Origin: Clostridiaceae bacterium
GTDB taxonomy: Bacteria > Bacillota > Clostridia > Acetivibrionales > DUMC01
Direction: 5' to 3'
DNA length: 6,057 nt
Assembly (NCBI GenBank): GCA_012512865.1
Contig: JAAZDH010000067.1
Location: 1 to 6,057 of the forward strand
Below, in pieces: positions 1 through 5,974 of this stretch. Below the pieces are notes generated by a model. The model had not been told where the DNA came from. It worked only from the letters and a program-made list of their open reading frames with translations, and made no database searches. Made by a program: the position numbers and the translations under genes. The stretch's first letter is position 1, and each line of letters opens with the position of its first letter.

Positions 1-106
1 AACCTGCAAAGATGGAAGTGAACGGGATTACCAGTCCGAATAGCAGCAGTTTTAACATTCTTTTTTGCCTGATTTTTTTATACTTGTACAACCTCTTGGT
101 TCTCAT
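1..106 (-). CDS. N-terminus of a small membrane-anchored protein (possibly SPOR-domain type), cut by window edge
   Basis: This frame starts at an ATG at 106-104 and runs off the left edge after 35 codons. An AGGAGG ribosome binding site lies at 123-118, 11 bases upstream, which supports the start. The visible part has a very basic head (residues 1-19, rich in Lys and Arg, beginning MRTKRLYKYKKIRQKR). A hydrophobic run follows at about residues 20-34 (LLLFGLVIPFTSIFA). This is the layout of a type II signal anchor: cytoplasmic tail, one membrane span, and the rest outside. Short proteins with this kind of basic head and anchor, followed by a SPOR-type peptidoglycan-binding domain, occur in Clostridia, but that assignment is from memory and the diagnostic domain lies outside the window. 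The gene is co-directional with comEA, separated by 171 bases containing a terminator-like hairpin, so it may have its own promoter. Existence is well supported; function is a guess. Confidence 0.7.
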   Translation of the reverse strand, partial: MRTKRLYKYKKIRQKRMLKLLLFGLVIPFTSIFAG

Positions 107-156
107 GGCTGTATTTTCCTCCTTTTTATATATATAATAGTAATAAATTTAACAAG

Positions 157-179
157 AGGGCTGGTAATTACCCGGCCCT
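157..179 (-). terminator. stem-loop downstream of comEA
   Basis: An 8-bp stem is formed by 157-164 (AGGGCTGG) and 172-179 (CCGGCCCT), including one G-T pair, around a 7-base loop. Read on the minus strand it is followed by the moderately T-rich stretch CTTGTTAAATTTATT. It lies about 100 bases after the comEA stop and before the next minus-strand gene, so it probably ends comEA transcription. The T-run is interrupted, so strength is uncertain. Confidence 0.5.
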
Positions 180-277
180 TACTTGCTTGTTCCATATTGA
201 ATCTTGTTTTAATTTAATTTTATCTTTTACAAGTTATATGCTTTATCATTGCCTGTTTATAACTATATTTAATCTTT

Positions 278-1075
278 CTAGTCAGTAGTTATAAAACCCT
301 TTATTTTTTCGAACTTCCCCTCTTTAATACCCGGAACGTTCATAATGTCTTCGATCTTTTCAAATCTTCCGTGCTGCTGCCTGTATTTTATAATGCTTTC
401 TGCTGTTATCTCCCCTATGCCCGGCAGGGTATCAAGTTCAGCAATAGATGCCGTGTTAATGTTCACCTTCTTCCATGAATCTTTTGATGAGCTTTTCTCA
501 CCTGTCGTCCCGCCTGTATAAATAACCGCATCCCCATCATCGCTTATCAACTGTATGCCTGGCCCTGCCCCGGCAGTGTTTTCTTCGGTTGAACCCCCAT
601 GGCCCTTGCTTCTCTCAAGTACCTTGTCTTTCGACAAAATATTCAGCATTACATTTTCTTCAAGCTTGTACACCATGTTGATGTTTTCCAAGTCAGCTTC
701 CCCTGTAGCTCCTCCTGCGGCTTCAATTGCCTCGTATATCATCTGTCCTTTTTTCAGGGTTACTATACCAGGGCTGTTAACGCAGCCAATCACGTATACC
801 TTTATTTCATCAACCGCTTCTTCAACCCCGGTGCCTTCATTCCCATGGTCATCACCGCCGGAAATTCCAATATTTCCAGGTATCTTGCCTGTCTCTTCCT
901 GTTCCGTCGAAACCGTATCCATATCCCCTGTGTCTTTCCCATCAATAATCACATCATCCCTGTTTCCTAAAATAACGTAAACCGCCAACGACAAGAGCAT
1001 AAATACAAAAACTGCTATTATCGCCAAGGTTTCCTTCTTTATGCTTATTGTTATATTAAATAACTTTATTGTCAT
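278..1075 (-). CDS. comEA: ComEA-type DNA receptor (membrane anchor, SLBB domain, helix-hairpin-helix)
   Basis: This 265-residue protein resembles ComEA, the membrane-bound double-stranded DNA receptor for natural transformation. There is one transmembrane segment at about residues 16-36. An acidic and Gly-rich linker follows (about 38-88), then an SLBB-type domain (about 91-147, with VYVIGCVNSPGI). A second low-complexity linker leads to a C-terminal tandem helix-hairpin-helix domain (about 204-263). The HhH signature is clear: VNINTAS, then LPGIG at 217-221 and the second hairpin VPGIKEGKF at 247-255. These hairpins bind the DNA backbone outside the membrane. The ATG at 1075-1073 is backed by AGGAGG at 1087-1082, six bases upstream. 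The protein is longer than B. subtilis ComEA (about 205 residues, from memory), mostly because of the linkers. No comEB or comEC is visible, so it is not in a classical comE operon within this window. The family call is firm; a role in transformation is inferred, since many clostridia with comEA are not known to be competent. Confidence 0.92.
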   Translation of the reverse strand: MTIKLFNITISIKKETLAIIAVFVFMLLSLAVYVILGNRDDVIIDGKDTGDMDTVSTEQEETGKIPGNIGISGGDDHGNEGTGVEEAVDEIKVYVIGCVNSPGIVTLKKGQMIYEAIEAAGGATGEADLENINMVYKLEENVMLNILSKDKVLERSKGHGGSTEENTAGAGPGIQLISDDGDAVIYTGGTTGEKSSSKDSWKKVNINTASIAELDTLPGIGEITAESIIKYRQQHGRFEKIEDIMNVPGIKEGKFEKIKGFITTD

Positions 1076-1193
1076 AATAAACCTCCTTTTTTCATATAAA
1101 TTCTATATAAAACATTATTTTCCTTATTGGATTTTAAAAACATTATCGGGTGTTTCAACCCTGGAGTTTAGTCCCGGATTTTACCTGGACCTC

Positions 1194-1381
1194 AATTACA
1201 GGTCTGAACCTTGGATTCTAATTACAGGTTTTTAATACTGATACCGGGTTTTGAGGTTCTTGAGCCGGGATAATAATTCCCTTTATTTATTCCGGGCCAA
1301 CATTGAAATAAGAAAACCGTCTCCTGGTTCACTTGAAAGTCTTAAGCTTGTATCCTAATTATAGGTACTTAATACCAGTAC
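1194..1381. repeat. three copies of AATTAYAGGT and a diverged longer duplication
   Basis: AATTACAGGT occurs at 1194-1203 and 1220-1229, and AATTATAGGT at 1357-1366. The last two belong to a longer diverged match: 1218-1244 against 1355-1381 agree at 21 of 27 positions by eye, including shared AATAC and TAC blocks. No reading frame explains the similarity. It suggests an old local duplication in the spacer upstream of the acyl-CoA synthetase gene. Confidence 0.55.
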
Positions 1382-1431
1382 TGGTTTAAGAAACCACTGA
1401 ACCAGGAAAACCGTCCCCCTGGCTTGCTTGA
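1301..1431. repeat. REP-like repeat pair with GAAAACCGTC core and nested inverted repeats
   Basis: Two direct copies share the exact core GAAAACCGTC, at 1312-1321 and 1406-1415. The similarity extends on both sides, from 1301-1336 to 1395-1431, with the flanks CATTGAA/CACTGAA and CTTGA. In the second copy the core sits in the loop of a hairpin: CCAGG (1402-1406), an 11-base loop, CCTGG (1418-1422). A perfect 10-bp inverted repeat links the copies: TCCTGGTTCA at 1322-1331 and TGAACCAGGA at 1398-1407. Between them lies the 12-bp palindrome ACCAGTACTGGT (1374-1385). Read on the minus strand the core is CCAGGGGGACGGTTTT, which resembles GGGGACGGTT-type repeats I recall from many Firmicutes genomes (not checked). 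It is probably a non-coding repeat element. Confidence 0.65.
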
Positions 1432-1518
1432 TTATCATTTGGTAATAATACTGGCTTTTATTACTAGATTTTAACAGCTCAAACCCGCAATAAATCTGAA
1501 TAAATTCGAAATTACCTG

Positions 1519-1548
1519 TTGCATTACCTGCATCATTTATGATATAAG
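1519..1548 (+). promoter_or_regulatory. candidate sigma-A-type promoter of the acyl-CoA synthetase gene
   Basis: TTGCAT at 1519-1524 could be the -35 box and TATAAG at 1543-1548 the -10 box, with an 18-base spacer. This would leave a leader of about 95 bases before the ATG at 1651. ATTACCTG is repeated at 1511-1518 and 1523-1530 with a 12-base period, overlapping the -35 box, and could be a regulator site. AT-rich spacers yield such matches easily, so this is tentative. Confidence 0.35.
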
Positions 1549-1650
1549 TATAAATGTAAGGAATGAAATTTTATAAAAAAATAAAGGACGCAGTTAGGAA
1601 TTTTTTTCCTGGTATAAACATGAATATAAAAAAGAAGGGGGGTCAAATCT

Positions 1651-3396
1651 ATGGGCGCTACCATGCCTATCTACAAAATAAGGCCCATAAGAGATTTAAA
1701 AGACATTCTGGAGCAAAGCGCAAAACTGTTCGGAAGTAAAAATGCATTCCTGGTCAAATCCGGAATTGATGGCAACTACGAAGGGATAACATATTTGAAG
1801 TTCAAGGAGGATGTTGAAGCCCTTGGTACGGCTTTAATAAGCCTTGGTCTTAGGGATAAGTTTATCGCGGTAATAGGAGAAAACCGTTATGAATGGTGTG
1901 TTTCCTACCTTGCCGTTGTGAATGGTACAGGAATTGTTGTACCCCTGGACAAGGAATTGCCGGCTTCAGAAATTGAAAACCTGCTTACACGTTCCAATGC
2001 ATCCGCCGTTATATTTTCCGGGAAATTCTCCGAGCTGATGAAATCTTTACCGGGGAAGCTTCCTACCCTCAAGTATTATATAAACATGGATGCTTCCGAA
2101 GATGAAACACCCGGAAGTGATGTCTCCGAAACAGTTTTCTTGTCCTTCCGCAGTCTTGTTGAAAAGGGCAAATCGTTTTTGGCAGCAGGTGACAGGTCTT
2201 TCATCGATGCCCCGGTTGATGCGGAAAAAATGAGCATCCTTTTGTTTACTTCAGGCACCACTGACAAGGCAAAAGGGGTAATGCTTTCCCATAAAAATAT
2301 ATGCTTCAATATGCAATCCGTCTGCTCGGTCCTTTATATAGACAGCACCGATTCCGTCCTGTCAATACTGCCGCTTCATCACACGTATGAATGCACCTGC
2401 GGTTTCCTGGCAATGATATACAACGGGTGCACCATATCCTTCAATGAAGGCTTGAAGCATATAGCAAAAAATCTCCAGGAAACAAAGCCTTCCATCATAA
2501 TCCTTGTACCCTTGATACTTGAAAACATGTACAAGAAGATATGGAACCAGGCATCCAAGAAGCCAGGGTTGAAGATAAAGCTGAAAGCGGCAATTTTTAT
2601 AAGCAATTTTCTTCTTAATGCATTTAAAGTTGATATACGGAAGAAACTTTTTAAGCAAATCCATGATAACATAGGCGGGAATGTAAGGTTAATAATATCA
2701 GGCGCGGCAGCAATTAACCCTGAAGTTTCAAAAGGTTTAAGGGCATTCGGTTTCAAGGTACGCCAGGGATATGGCCTTACGGAGTGTTCACCCATCGTTA
2801 CGGTAAACCACGATGAAGTGTTCAAGGACGATTCGATTGGTAAACCTTTGCCGGGAGTTGAAGTTAAAATTGAAAACTTGGATGAAAACGGCATAGGTGA
2901 AATAACCGTAAAGGGTGACAATGTCATGCTGGGTTATTTCGGTGATCCGGAAGGCACGCAAAACGTACTCAAGGATGGTTGGTTTTACACGGGTGACCTT
3001 GGCACCGCGGATAACGAAGGCTTCTTTTATATTACAGGGCGCAAGAAGAACGTTATCGTGACCAAGAACGGGAAAAACATCTACCCCGAGGAATTGGAGG
3101 TCTGCCTTAACAAGAGCCCGTATATATTCGAATCCCTCGTATGGGGCAAGGATGAGGAAGATTCCGATGAAACCATAGTTTGCTCAAAAATAGTGCCCGA
3201 TTTTGAAGCAATCAAGACCAGGCTGGGTACGGACAACTTCACGGAAAGTGACGTGCGCAAAATAATAAGCGAAGAAATAAAAGCGGTAAACAGGAACTTG
3301 CCGCTGTTTAAAAGGATACGGGATTTCTCGATAAAGGAAGAGGAATTCGCAAAAACCACCACCAGGAAAATCAAACGATACATGGAGAATAAATAA
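1651..3396 (+). CDS. AMP-forming acyl-CoA synthetase (long-chain fatty acid-CoA ligase type)
   Basis: This 581-residue enzyme of the adenylate-forming (ANL) superfamily would activate a carboxylic acid, probably a fatty acid, to an acyl-adenylate and then to acyl-CoA. The core motifs appear in order: ATP-binding loop TSGTTDKAKGV (200-210), PLHHTYE (241-247), VPLILENMYKKI (286-297, typical of long-chain synthetases), YGLTE (374-378), YTGD (446-449), the hinge region ITGRKKN (461-467) and NIYPEELE (476-483). Near the C-terminus, TTTRKIKR carries Lys573 at the position of the catalytic lysine for adenylation. Length is normal and no signal peptide is seen, so it is cytosolic or membrane-associated. 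The start at 1651 has AAGGGGGG eight bases upstream; an in-frame ATG at 1663 is the alternative. In the ATP loop the usual Gly-x-Pro after SGTT is replaced by Asp-Lys-Ala, probably a subfamily trait. The gene stands alone, so the acyl substrate cannot be inferred from neighbours. Acyl-ACP ligase activity is also possible. Confidence 0.9.
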   Translation: MGATMPIYKIRPIRDLKDILEQSAKLFGSKNAFLVKSGIDGNYEGITYLKFKEDVEALGTALISLGLRDKFIAVIGENRYEWCVSYLAVVNGTGIVVPLDKELPASEIENLLTRSNASAVIFSGKFSELMKSLPGKLPTLKYYINMDASEDETPGSDVSETVFLSFRSLVEKGKSFLAAGDRSFIDAPVDAEKMSILLFTSGTTDKAKGVMLSHKNICFNMQSVCSVLYIDSTDSVLSILPLHHTYECTCGFLAMIYNGCTISFNEGLKHIAKNLQETKPSIIILVPLILENMYKKIWNQASKKPGLKIKLKAAIFISNFLLNAFKVDIRKKLFKQIHDNIGGNVRLIISGAAAINPEVSKGLRAFGFKVRQGYGLTECSPIVTVNHDEVFKDDSIGKPLPGVEVKIENLDENGIGEITVKGDNVMLGYFGDPEGTQNVLKDGWFYTGDLGTADNEGFFYITGRKKNVIVTKNGKNIYPEELEVCLNKSPYIFESLVWGKDEEDSDETIVCSKIVPDFEAIKTRLGTDNFTESDVRKIISEEIKAVNRNLPLFKRIRDFSIKEEEFAKTTTRKIKRYMENK

Positions 3397-3399
3397 CTT

Positions 3400-3450
3400 C
3401 GGAATAAGTAAACTTTGAAATGAATAAACCCCGGAATAGATAAACCTTGA
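3400..3450. repeat. short imperfect direct repeat after the synthetase gene
   Basis: CGGAATAAGTAAACTTTGA at 3400-3418 and CGGAATAGATAAACCTTGA at 3432-3450 match at 16 of 19 positions, 32 bases apart. A shorter related piece, GAATAAACC, lies between them at 3422-3430. The repeats sit directly between the stop codon and the terminator hairpin. They are non-coding and probably arose by local slippage. Confidence 0.6.
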
Positions 3451-3480
3451 CCCTGCCGGCCGATCAATGGCCGCGCAGGG
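3451..3480 (+). terminator. strong GC-rich stem-loop between convergent genes
   Basis: CCCTGC (3451-3456) pairs with GCAGGG (3475-3480), and CGGCC (3457-3461) with GGCCG (3469-3473). One base, C3474, is bulged, and the loop has 7 bases, giving an 11-bp stem. The plus-strand flank TTATACAATTTCT is moderately T-rich. It lies 54 bases after the acyl-CoA synthetase stop. Because the next gene is convergent, it may also stop minus-strand transcription from the asparaginase gene. Confidence 0.65.
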
Positions 3481-3570
3481 TTATACAATTTCTCTATTGG
3501 TTAACCGTATATGCACCTTGGTAAGGGCTTAAAATGCCAGCCCATGCTGAAAAATTGTGCCGGAATTTTA

Positions 3571-4467
3571 TCATCCATCTATTGGCGTAACCATGTATAC
3601 ACGGGGCGGGCAATTGTGTGAAGCCGCAGCATATTCAAAGCCTTGATGGTTGCATGCACCGCCGAAGTTGCCCTTGTTATCGGCACATACGATGGCAATA
3701 TTACCAACCCGTCCCCTCTTCTCCAGCAACCTTTTATGCGTTTTTTTTACTGCCAGCTCCGCCGCCTCCCCGGGGCTATAGCCCTCTCTCATTAATTCAA
3801 CAGCATAAAAACAGGTACAGCATCTCATTATATCCTCTCCAACACCCGTGGCAGCTGCGCCGCCAACGTAACTGTCCACGTAAAAACCAGAACCCACCAG
3901 TGGGCTGTCCCCCACCCTTCCGCCGAGTTTCATCCCCGTTCCGCTGGTGGAAGTAGCACTTGCCATCTTTCCAAGAGTATCAAGGGAAACAATTCCCACA
4001 GTGTCATGGCCCATGGGTACTTTATAATCCAGGCCTTTTTTAAGCCTTTCTCCTGCTTCCGCTTTTTTCTCAAGCCATTTTTCAATGCTTTGGCAGTTGA
4101 GAAGCATTGTTTTTTCGAATCCTTTCCTGGCCGCAAAATCCTCCGCTCCCCTGCCTACAAGGATATTATGGGGAGTATCCTCCAGGACCCTCCGGGCTAT
4201 GCTTACAGGGTTTCTATACCCTTTAACGCACATCACCGCTCCTATCGAAAGGGTGTCGCCTTCCATTATTGCCGCATCAAGCTCAATTTCCCCGTCAACA
4301 TTAGGTATTGCTCCATACCCCACGGACTCCACGGAAGGATCATCTTCCACGTACCTTGCAACCATTTCGACTGCATCGAGGGAGCTGCCTCCTTCACCAA
4401 CCAGCTTTGCAGCAGCAGTAATCCCCGCCAAAGAAAATTTCCATGTGGCTATAATGCACCATCCCAT
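3571..4467 (-). CDS. N4-(beta-N-acetylglucosaminyl)-L-asparaginase (glycosylasparaginase)
   Basis: This 298-residue N-terminal nucleophile hydrolase would cleave the GlcNAc-asparagine bond left after glycoprotein digestion. The precursor should cut itself before Thr156 in the motif GHDTVG (153-158), freeing Thr as nucleophile. From memory of the Flavobacterium (Elizabethkingia) enzyme, active-site positions correspond with a near-constant offset: Trp9 in ATWKF, Thr174 in TSTSG, Arg184 and Asp187 in GRVGDSPL, and Thr207-Gly208 in AATGVGE. The alpha chain also shows VEDDPSVESVGYG (40-52) and ELDAAIMEG (62-70), both typical of the family. Length is normal and nothing is missing. There is no signal peptide, unlike the periplasmic Flavobacterium enzyme, so it should act in the cytosol on imported substrates. 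The ATG at 4467-4465 is preceded by AGGAGG (4480-4475) at seven bases. The retained Arg and Asp favour glycosylasparaginase over plain isoaspartyl peptidase or L-asparaginase. Upstream on the same strand lie gene remnants, so it is now probably expressed alone. Confidence 0.92.
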   Translation of the reverse strand: MGWCIIATWKFSLAGITAAAKLVGEGGSSLDAVEMVARYVEDDPSVESVGYGAIPNVDGEIELDAAIMEGDTLSIGAVMCVKGYRNPVSIARRVLEDTPHNILVGRGAEDFAARKGFEKTMLLNCQSIEKWLEKKAEAGERLKKGLDYKVPMGHDTVGIVSLDTLGKMASATSTSGTGMKLGGRVGDSPLVGSGFYVDSYVGGAAATGVGEDIMRCCTCFYAVELMREGYSPGEAAELAVKKTHKRLLEKRGRVGNIAIVCADNKGNFGGACNHQGFEYAAASHNCPPRVYMVTPIDG

Positions 4468-4637
4468 ATTTCTACCTCCTCGTCTATGCTCTTTTTAATG
4501 TACAATATGCCAAAATCTTTTGATTTTTTAAAAATTATCTTGTCATATTACGGAAATACTTTGTAAGGAAGTCCGATGAAAACCCTCCTCCCCTAAAATA
4601 TCCCAGGCTTGCAGGCGTCCACAATGTGGCCTCCAGG

Positions 4638-4739
4638 CTATTTTGCAGCCTCTTCGGGAGTTATCTCCCAGGAATGCTTTATTGTCCGATGCCTTAAATA
4701 TTCTGTAATTAATTTAGCTGCAGCTTTAGCCATGTACAT
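4638..4739 (-). other. unrecognised 33-codon frame, likely gene remnant
   Basis: A frame from ATG 4739-4737 to TAG 4640-4638 encodes 33 residues with protein-like composition, including KAAAKLITEYLRHR and HSWEITPEEAAK. It has no ribosome binding site. An in-frame TGA lies just upstream (four codons before the ATG). After the TAG, the same frame reads PGGHIVDACKPGIF to a second TAG (4595-4593), then on to a TAA at 4550-4548. This pattern fits the eroded tail of a longer protein better than a real small gene. I do not recognise the family. The rest of the stretch 4468-4796 shows nothing else but the asparaginase ribosome binding site and AT-rich DNA. Confidence 0.3.
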
Positions 4740-4796
4740 TTGCTTTTTTCATTTACTTTCATTTTATATATTTATAACAAAAATATCAACTAATTA

Positions 4797-5147
4797 TCAC
4801 CATCGCCTCAATTTTTTTAAATTAAGCTTGTTATTGATGTCCAGTCCATCAGTCGAAGAAGGTTTTCCCTCACGTTTTACTGCTTTTTTTACATCTTCCA
4901 CGGTGCCGAACGGAAGAATGTACTGCCTGTCAATTTCTCCCCAAAAAGTAATTTTTCCCGCATATAATTCCTCAGGCTTCTCAATATCCATGCAAAACAA
5001 CTGTGAATTAACCACATCTATTCCAATTTCTATTAGATCAGGGTATATTTGTTCAATATTGCCATCAGAATTATTTAAAAAATACCTGGGTATTTCACCA
5101 GGCGAATACAGAAAAAATATCCTGGCGAAGCCAGTGATATTTTTAGA
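4797..5147 (-). pseudogene. remnant of a URO-D superfamily protein (uroporphyrinogen decarboxylase / corrinoid methyltransferase-like)
   Basis: The open frame begins just after a TGA at 5150-5148 and ends at 4797; a GTG at 5015 would be only an internal start. The translation holds a run typical of URO-D-like proteins: NSDGNIEQIYPDLIEIGIDV, then VNSQLFCMDIE, then ITFWGEIDRQYILPFGT and EDVKKAV. These correspond to the second half of the barrel in a protein family of about 340 residues. About two thirds of the N-terminal side is missing. After KKAV the similarity stops and the frame ends in a Lys- and Leu-rich tail with no C-terminal helix. The usual His before the SDG motif appears as Asn (LNNSDG). 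Full members act in haem synthesis or, in the divergent branch this resembles, in methyl transfer or glycan-linked clusters of unclear role. It lies 49 bases after the glycosidase remnant on the same strand. The family call is from remembered motifs; non-function is inferred from the double truncation. Confidence 0.65.
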
Positions 5148-5196
5148 TCAAATCTATTTTGAAAATTAAGTTTTGTATTTTATCGTACATTATTAT

Positions 5197-5910
5197 TTAT
5201 TCTGAGTATTTTATCAGTACGTATAGATCGGATATAATACACGGAGAACTTATACTGCCTTCCACACTTATTTCCACTTCGTTCATGCCTTGTTTAACAT
5301 AGCTCCCCGGCACATTATACTCCAGCGTTCTTTCATTTATAAAATCAACTCTCATAATGTTTCCATTGAGTTTTACAGTGATGGCCTTTGTATTTATATT
5401 CGAAGGAGCTTCATATTCAATATACATCTTTATACCGGGGTATATTCCATCCCTTGCGCTATGTGAAAAATCTTCCCCAACCGGCAAAAATATTTTGCTA
5501 TTTTCGCCCGGCTTTATGCTTAACGGGTGTCCGGGGTTCAATGTGGGTATATTGATGAATTCCTGGTGAGGTATTCCTCCCCATGCAATTTCACCTTCAC
5601 CTCTTACACTGGTAAAATAAAATTTATCTAGTTTTTCCAGGATCTCTCGCTCCCCGATCTCTTTCAGGATCGTGTTTCCCATGTCACGGTAATTAAAGAG
5701 ACATATCCCATCCATACCTGCATTCCAGGCATTCATGGCGCGCCCCCTGTACGCTTCCGTTGAAGACCTTAGTTCCCTTGCTTTCTTATCCTTTACACGG
5801 CTTTCATCAAGAGATGCATAGGCTTTTACCCCGTATTTATGGGCAATAGCTGCGCTATACTCCCAAAAATTCAGTTGAATATATCCACTTACGACCATCA
5901 TATCAATCAA
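5197..5910 (-). pseudogene. C-terminal part of a glycosidase-like TIM-barrel protein, 5'-truncated
   Basis: 237 residues are readable from a TTG at 5910; ATG codons at 5901 and 5898 are alternatives. The first 75 residues look like the last strands of a TIM barrel from a family-10-like or related uncharacterised glycosylhydrolase: VVSGYIQLN (6-14), YGVKAYASLDESR (26-38), and AWNAGMDGICLFNY (61-74). Residues about 110-237 form a beta-rich domain with IPHQEFINIPTLNPGHPL (113-130), LPVGED (142-147) and ITVKLNG (177-183). The N-terminal half, including most of the barrel, is absent and there is no signal peptide. The open frame continues upstream of the TTG with Arg-Gly before Leu-Ile-Asp. RGLID is what such barrels usually show there, so the GAGGA that looks like a ribosome binding site (5915-5911) is probably old coding sequence. 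The break lies between about 5917 and 5975, at or near the palindrome. It could still be translated as a short protein, but catalysis is very unlikely. Confidence 0.65.
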
Positions 5911-5945
5911 TCCTCGTATAATATTATTTGTTAATATATTTCTGC

Positions 5946-5974
5946 TTAACTTCCAGTTAATAACTGGAAGTTAA
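5946..5974. repeat. 29-bp near-perfect palindrome at a truncation point
   Basis: TTAACTTCCAGTTA (5946-5959) and TAACTGGAAGTTAA (5961-5974) are perfect 14-base inverted repeats around a single A. There is no T-run on either side, and the stem is AT-rich, so it is a poor terminator. It could be the end of a mobile element, a recombination scar, or an operator. The rest of 5911-6057 shows no recognisable gene: a plus-strand frame of 32 codons (5950-6045) is open but unrecognised. Confidence 0.75.

Noticed and set aside
555..980. Long plus-strand open frames across 555-980.
   Set aside because: They lie antisense within comEA, have no ribosome binding site, and show Ser/Pro-rich composition caused by the opposite strand's codons.
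1041..1235. Plus-strand 64-codon open frame at the comEA start.
   Set aside because: It overlaps the comEA ribosome binding site and start on the other strand, has no ribosome binding site of its own, and ends inside the repeat region.
1301..1431. CRISPR array.
   Set aside because: Only two diverged copies, with nested inverted repeats and a 94-base spacing; no regular spacers and no cas genes.
1596..1610. AGGAA/TTCCT hairpin in the leader of the synthetase gene as a riboswitch or attenuator.
   Set aside because: A five-pair stem with a T loop in AT-rich DNA, no conserved aptamer-like core and no alternative pairing with the ribosome binding site seen.
3525..3543. GGGCT/AGCCC stem after the asparaginase stop as its terminator.
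   Set aside because: Only five pairs with a nine-base loop and no T-run on the minus strand. The stem at 3451-3480 is much stronger.
4006..4566. Plus-strand open frames of 137-186 codons across the asparaginase gene and its upstream region.
   Set aside because: They are antisense shadows of a gene with clear catalytic motifs and a strong ribosome binding site.
4593..4640. In-frame TAG codons near a URO-D-type (methyltransferase-like) remnant, suggesting pyrrolysine read-through.
   Set aside because: No mttB/mtbB/mtmB-like sequence is visible, the frame has no start signal, a TAA follows soon after, and the neighbours are fragments. Decay is the simpler explanation.
4609..5169. Plus-strand 186-codon open frame.
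   Set aside because: The URO-D signal is on the minus strand over the same bases. The plus translation has no recognisable motif and no ribosome binding site.
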